The position numbers and the translations under genes were made by a program. Source: Calonectria ilicicola (taxonomy: Eukaryota; Ascomycota; Sordariomycetes; Hypocreales; Nectriaceae). Taken from it: DNA of 64,000 bases. Positions 59,121 through 64,000 of the stretch are shown one piece after another; positions within the stretch are counted from its first letter, which is position 1; each line of letters begins with the position of its first letter. Under the pieces are notes generated by a model. That model was not told where the DNA came from, ran no database searches, and saw only the letters and a list, made by a program, of their open reading frames with translations. Location: NCBI GenBank assembly GCA_020809705.1, contig CP085831.1, forward strand, positions 186,001 to 250,000. Reading direction: 5' to 3'.

Positions 59121-61430
59121 TTTGTTGAAGCGCCTTTGACCCAATCACAGATTGTTGACCAAAGGGAGAGAGTAGTTTGCAAAACGGAGTGTGAAAAAAC
59201 TCGACAAAATACTGCAGGTGAAAGATAAGGTCATGCCATGCCATGTATGTACCACCGCAATGGTTGCAGACAGCAAACCAACAACCAACTCACAGTGACA
59301 ATGGACCAGGCCTCCCCAGCGCCAAGCCATGGGGGGACCCCTGGCTGCGTTTGAGCAACGGAATAACTCCGCTTCGTTGCAAGGGAATGCCAAGATCCCC
59401 ACCATACCTTACCGTAATAGTAACCATCTGGCGCTGCGTGTTTGAGGAAGTGGTGAGGGGAGGTTGCGGTGGTGAACGACGGCATGACTGGGTTTCTTTG
59501 CTTTTTGTGAAAAATTTGCTGCAGAGCTGAGAATCATTGCATACAAAGCATCGGGCCAACCCGGGCTCATTTTCCTTTCACCTAGGTTGCGCCACTTTAA
59601 TAACTATCACAGTTTCCTTCAGGCAACTAAGATGTTCAGAAGTCAAGCTTTTTATCTCCACATATGGAATAAAAAAGAAAGAAAAAAAAGCAAGAAGTTA
59701 TGTTTCTCAATTAAACATACTGATTAAGCAATAAAGTTGATTGGGGCGGATGTAGCACCCACTTCGGTTGATGCATCCGGCTTGCATTGTTGGTTGGCTC
59801 ATCTTTGCATGGGCGGAACATGGAATCCCTGGGACAATCGCCTGTGCCACTCTCCTGCAGCAGCGTGCTGTAGCCCTTGCGAAATGGACTGAAGCGAACC
59901 CGATCCTCCATCACAAGTATCTCCAAGCAGTAATTATGTGGACAAGATACTTTGTGCAGAAAAAAAAAAGGTCCTTGGTTATTACTCTGTAGCAGTTCCT
60001 GTATCATTATCTGTTCGATTGACAAGCCGGGAGTGACGGTGTTAATTGTCTTCCTGGCTCATAACCACCGGCAACTTCAGGTAAAACCACCCACCTTTAT
60101 GCCATTAATAACTCCATGAAAGGGAACTAAGCCAGTGATTCATATCTCGTCCCGTGACTGTAAAATTACCATTTTCTCCGGCACCAATTTGACGAAATTG
60201 CCCATGCAGGTAACCATGAGTGTGATATCCCGCCCTATTGGGCTCAATATTTCCGGAAGTTTTCTTCGTATACTAAAAATTGGCAGAAGCCGGTATGATG
60301 CTTAAGCAGGCATTAGGGAATTTAAGTCAATGATTTATCATCACGTCAGTCATAAATTTCCCCAATTAGTTTTTCTATTTACAGTATAACACATTGATTA
60401 AATTAACCTGTCCCTGCAAAGACTTGGGGGACTGACCTGGCATGCCGCATGATGGGATAGGCGTATACGGTTTCTGATGAACGAAAATTCTTTCAAATGA
60501 TGGAACTTCTTTGTCAGTCAAATTTTCTTCTTTATTATCTTTCGGATATATTTAATTTTGTTGAGAATTTTCAAGATCTTAGAACGCTGAAAATAGGCTA
60601 ATAGTATCGATGCTTGCTCATCTCGGAGTTTCCACTGGATTCAGGAAACCATTCATCTTCATCGTACTCCCAAATAAATTCTATTCTCAAAATTCATGCC
60701 TATTTTGATTGAATACTGGGGATTTAGGGTTTGCTTTGTGCCATGGATTCGTACTGTGAGCAGCACCAAATTGGAGCTTCAAGTCCGTCTTTCAGACCCC
60801 ACAGGCAACACCCGGGAACGGCATTTCATCTTCAGGCCCGGGTCGGTTGATGTTTGCGATGAGTTAGGATTGTTCGCAAATTCCGCTGCTTTCGGCATGA
60901 TCCGGCTTTCGCATCGGGTTGTTGGTTCAACACCCGTCGCTCTAAAAGACTGCCGCGCAATTTGCGACGCAAGCTTTCAAAGAGCAACCGTTGCCACGAA
61001 TCAACGGTAGCGACGGCCACTTCCCAGAAGAGAGAAAAGAGCTCATACAAGCAGCAACAGTGGTGTGACAAATTAGTCCCCCCTCCCCTCTTCGCAACCA
61101 TCTCCAAGTTGGATTGCTGCAGCATCCGCGAATACCCGATCCCTACCTGCATACACCCTTGTCAACCAACACCACCACCTGCGTTAGTTGTCGGTTCCGT
61201 TCAAGTTTCATCTTGGAGCTGACTAGGTGCCGGGAACAAAAAATCTCATCAATCAATTGACCAAGACGCCATGCATCAGCCGCATGCGAGCTCGTATATA
61301 GCATACATATGCATTGCTTCTGCCAACCTGTTCATGCCTTTCTAGGTTGGGATGATTGAAATGATGAGTCTTTATCCCATTGATAACATTGAAGCCCACA
61401 TTCCTTTCGCTTCCATTCACCCGGATTAAG
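59121..61430. other. 2.3-kb intergenic region between two divergent rhodopsin-domain genes
   Basis: No exon chain was supported. Open frames at 59145-59559 and 60696-61152 lack start context, splice partners and family resemblance. Long for this gene density, so it may hold decayed or non-coding sequence. Confidence 0.45.
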
Positions 61431-62696
61431 ATGCCTAAAGGCATCAACAAGACGGCTGTTGTGGTACGTAATTGGCCCCTGCTCTCAACATAATGATCGA
61501 CAATCGACCTTCCCCAGATCTGTCACAATTGCAATAATTGCAAGGCTGACGCGTTGCATGCTTTTTAGCCCGTCGAAGCTACATTTCTGGCTTTAGCCGC
61601 TTTGCTCACGTCTATGCGCCTAGTCCTCCGCCTATTGCTCCAACGAACACGACTCACCGTTAGCGATTGGCTACTTGTTGCCTCGTTACTCGACGCGATA
61701 GCACTATTCGCAACCGATGTCATGACCTACAATCTCGGTGGCATGGATGAATATGATCCAGACGCGCCGCCAACTCCCATTGCGGATGAGATCGCTCTCA
61801 TGAAGATCGCCTTTGCCGGTAACTACTTTTACGACACGGGCATCTATTTTCCGAAGCTCGCGCTGCTGGCGTTTTATTATCGGCTGATCCCACCAACCAT
61901 GCCGAGGCTGCGCAAGATTCTCTACGGCGCGACTGGCGTAACGATTTTGTTCGCAATAGTGACTTGCTTTGTGGATACATTTTGGTGCGGTGCCAATGTT
62001 CCTGTAAATTGGGATCCTGAGGGCACATGCGCCAGCTTTGATTCGATGACCATCACGCGTATTGACTGGGCATTGAACATAACTGCTGATTTGTTGAGTA
62101 CGTTTATTGTGCGATGTTTTTCTGGCCTTTTTGAACGCTGACATGAACACAGTATTTTCGATTCTGTTCTTTCTATTACGCGGCCTCCGAATCAACAAAA
62201 AGTACATGCTAGGTCTGATCGCTACTTTCTCCTTGGGGCTCATTACACTCGCCGCCAGTATCGTCAGATTTGCTACCGTGCAGGCCATCCACGCATGGAC
62301 AAATGTTTGTAAGTTGTGATTTTGGACGGGCGAGATAAACCGGTTAGAGACTGACCACAGTCAGATGTCTTATCCATGGCCGAAATGGTTGCCGCCATCA
62401 TCGTGGTGTGTCTACCCGCCATGAAGTCACTCCTCAACCGCGGCCAGCAGAGTTCCTCAAAGCGTGGAGGGACCAGCAATATCTCGCATAGAAAGGCCTA
62501 TGGCAACTACGCACCAGGTTCGAGTCACATCAAGCTATCATCCGGACGGGACACATACATTACAGGTCCAATGAGCGCCACTGCCGGGGATGAGTCAGGC
62601 AGCGAGATTGAGTTAAACAACCTGCAGCGAGTAGATGTGATTTACAAGATACAGAGACTCAGCGTAACCTCTGTGCGGCGCGAAGATAAAAATTGA
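61431..62696 (+). CDS. Fungal rhodopsin-domain integral membrane protein, third copy
   Basis: Exons 61431-61463, 61569-62097, 62153-62308 and 62365-62696 total 1050 nt, 349 residues, the usual family length. The family pattern is complete: LTVSDWLLVASLLDAIALF, YFYDTGIYFPKLALLAFYYRL, a helix before FWCG with the downstream VNWDPEGTCASF loop, RIDWALNITADLLIFSILFFLLRGLR in two pieces, and YVLSMAEMVAAIIVVCLPAMKSLL. The C-tail is Ser/Gly-rich and hydrophilic. The first exon (33 nt) and its phase equal those of the other two copies. Function is unknown; a sensory or scaffolding role at the plasma membrane is a guess. Confidence 0.82.
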
Positions 62697-62825
62697 CACT
62701 GGGCCAAGGGGCGATTTGGACCAAGCCATTGCCCAGTTCTTGGAGATGATAAAATGGTGCGTAGCTTGGGGACGAATATTTTCAGATATAGACTAGAAGT
62801 CTTGAATCCTGAAACATTAGGGTTT

Positions 62826-64000
62826 CTATAGTACCTCTTGACTCGGCTCTGGGACCTCCATCCCATCAAAGTACCAGCGTATGGACCGGTCCTTACGCTC
62901 CACAGGATCGACCGGAATCCCTATCGTCCTACACTCTATCTCGTAGTCTCTCGCCCACGCTTGACCCGCGCTTTCGATGTATTCCCACTTGAAAGCGAAT
63001 GGGAACATGGGTCCAGATTCGTGGGACATGGATGAAAAGATGTCAATGCCCGCAGCATATTTCTGCCTCAGGTGATTATGATAGTGCCAGAACGTGTTAC
63101 GGCCCTGCATAAACCATGCAGTTAGCGATCGCGGGCAAACATGGACCAATCTAATGTTTGGGCTTCTGGTCCAGCTGTTATGCTTTAGATCGGGGGAAAT
63201 TTCTCTTTCTATCCTTTGTCTTATATGCTCGATATAAGAATTGCCAGTCATATTCTGGGGTCGATACCAAAAGGACGAGAGCCTGCCATGTGGATGATAA
63301 AAGGGACGAACGAGATCTTCGTCTGATATCTGTCGAAGCCAACAAACTTGCCCAATAACATCTATGTCTGATACAGGGATACAATCTAGAGGGTCCGCTT
63401 CCAAACTCCTCTCCAGGTTGACTTTTTCGTCGAAACTTAATGGTCGCCCTGCGGGCATGTGTGTATCTGCGAACCACTCGACCATGTCATCGACACCCCA
63501 TGTCTCGATGAACAGATCCTCGAGATTTGTAAACAGTGGGAGTAAAGCCCTAGCTTCCATTGAAAAATTCTCGTTGTTTGTTCCGGAAGCTGCAAGAACG
63601 AGATGTTTAACGCGGCGAAGGTCTTTGCTTAAAAACTGTCCTACATCCCAGCGACATCCAGAAAGCAAGTATCCTAGATCATCTCGTGAACGACGTAGAG
63701 TGGCGGGCCAGAGGTCTTGATCGATTTCCGGGATATACTCATACTCGTGCTTGGGGATGTGAAGTCGGTCTCTGCCAAAGTGAAACCAGGTCCTTGGTCC
63801 ATTGGAACGAGTAGCAAATGCAAGCTGATATCCCCAAGCAACAAGGACCTGCCTGGATTCAGTGCAAACGTGAAGGAATGCAGGAATCGCCGCCGGACTG
63901 CAGAGATAGCTATTTCTCACAAGCTCAAAGGCCAATTCCGGAACGTCTGTCAACTGGTCGATGGGGATTTCCGGCGTCTCACTGGTTGGTTTCCATGGTT
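62826..64000 (-). CDS. 2EXR-like domain protein, 5' end outside the window
   Basis: The frame is open from the window edge at 64000 to the stop at 62826, about 390 residues; the true start lies beyond the window. Segments DQLTDVPELAFELVRNSY and FLHVCTESRQVLVAWGYQLAF resemble the short motifs of the fungal 2EXR family (an ExR-type helix near the start, then HVCxESR). The rest is charged and unremarkable. Function is unknown for the family. Confidence 0.65.
   Translation of the reverse strand, partial: PWKPTSETPEIPIDQLTDVPELAFELVRNSYLCSPAAIPAFLHVCTESRQVLVAWGYQLAFATRSNGPRTWFHFGRDRLHIPKHEYEYIPEIDQDLWPATLRRSRDDLGYLLSGCRWDVGQFLSKDLRRVKHLVLAASGTNNENFSMEARALLPLFTNLEDLFIETWGVDDMVEWFADTHMPAGRPLSFDEKVNLERSLEADPLDCIPVSDIDVIGQVCWLRQISDEDLVRPFYHPHGRLSSFWYRPQNMTGNSYIEHIRQRIEREISPDLKHNSWTRSPNIRLVHVCPRSLTAWFMQGRNTFWHYHNHLRQKYAAGIDIFSSMSHESGPMFPFAFKWEYIESAGQAWARDYEIECRTIGIPVDPVERKDRSIRWYFDGMEVPEPSQEVL

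Noticed and set aside
60896..60950. tRNA-like GGTTCAA segment
   Set aside because: No acceptor stem, D-arm or anticodon arm can be folded around it.

Overview
This is nuclear DNA of a filamentous ascomycete (Pezizomycotina). Genes are interrupted by many 41-83 nt GT-AG introns with CTAAC-like branch sites. Zn2Cys6, HET, fungal rhodopsin-domain and TRI12-type transporter genes are present, tRNA-Gly genes carry a short intron, and a 15 kb block shows the C-to-T / G-to-A signature of repeat-induced point mutation (RIP). I do not assign a genus. Exon structures were built by eye from splice signals and reading frame.

Layout. 2.0-7.4 kb: a secreted Asn/Pro repeat protein, then an MFS transporter and a stand-alone adenylate-forming enzyme, both on the minus strand and probably a small metabolic unit. 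7.9-23.4 kb: three transposons nested in each other. A Fot1/pogo-type DNA transposon with about 110 bp inverted repeats holds a plus-strand Ty3/gypsy element, which holds a second, minus-strand gypsy-type element; the interior is heavily RIP-mutated. Next to it, at 23.5-24.4 kb, is an unmutated 868 bp LINE-like insertion with an 11 bp target duplication. 24.6-34.4 kb: a kinase-like protein, a tannase-family esterase, a rhodopsin-domain membrane protein, a TRI12-like transporter and three tRNA-Gly(GCC) genes. 34.6-42.3 kb: a divergent pair of large genes. One is a DUF7580-like/nucleoside-phosphorylase protein broken by a fresh 46 bp tandem duplication. The other is an unusual C2H2 + MedA-like + FHA + transcription-factor chimera. 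42.7-48.5 kb: polyol dehydrogenase, arrestin-like protein and a Zn2Cys6 regulator with a candidate palindromic operator. 49.3-57.6 kb: a protein kinase-HET fusion joined through a chain of four introns separated by 3-nt exons, a small orphan gene and a second kinase. 58.0-64.0 kb: two more rhodopsin-domain membrane proteins and a 2EXR-like gene running off the end.

How it fits together. HET, nucleoside-phosphorylase, DUF7580-like and kinase modules gathered beside transposon wreckage resemble a fungal allorecognition or innate-immunity neighbourhood. That is inference from family membership. The most unusual items are the microexon chain of the kinase-HET gene, the four-module chimera, the identical tandem duplication that breaks the phosphorylase domain, and the cleanly readable three-level nest of RIP-mutated transposons.
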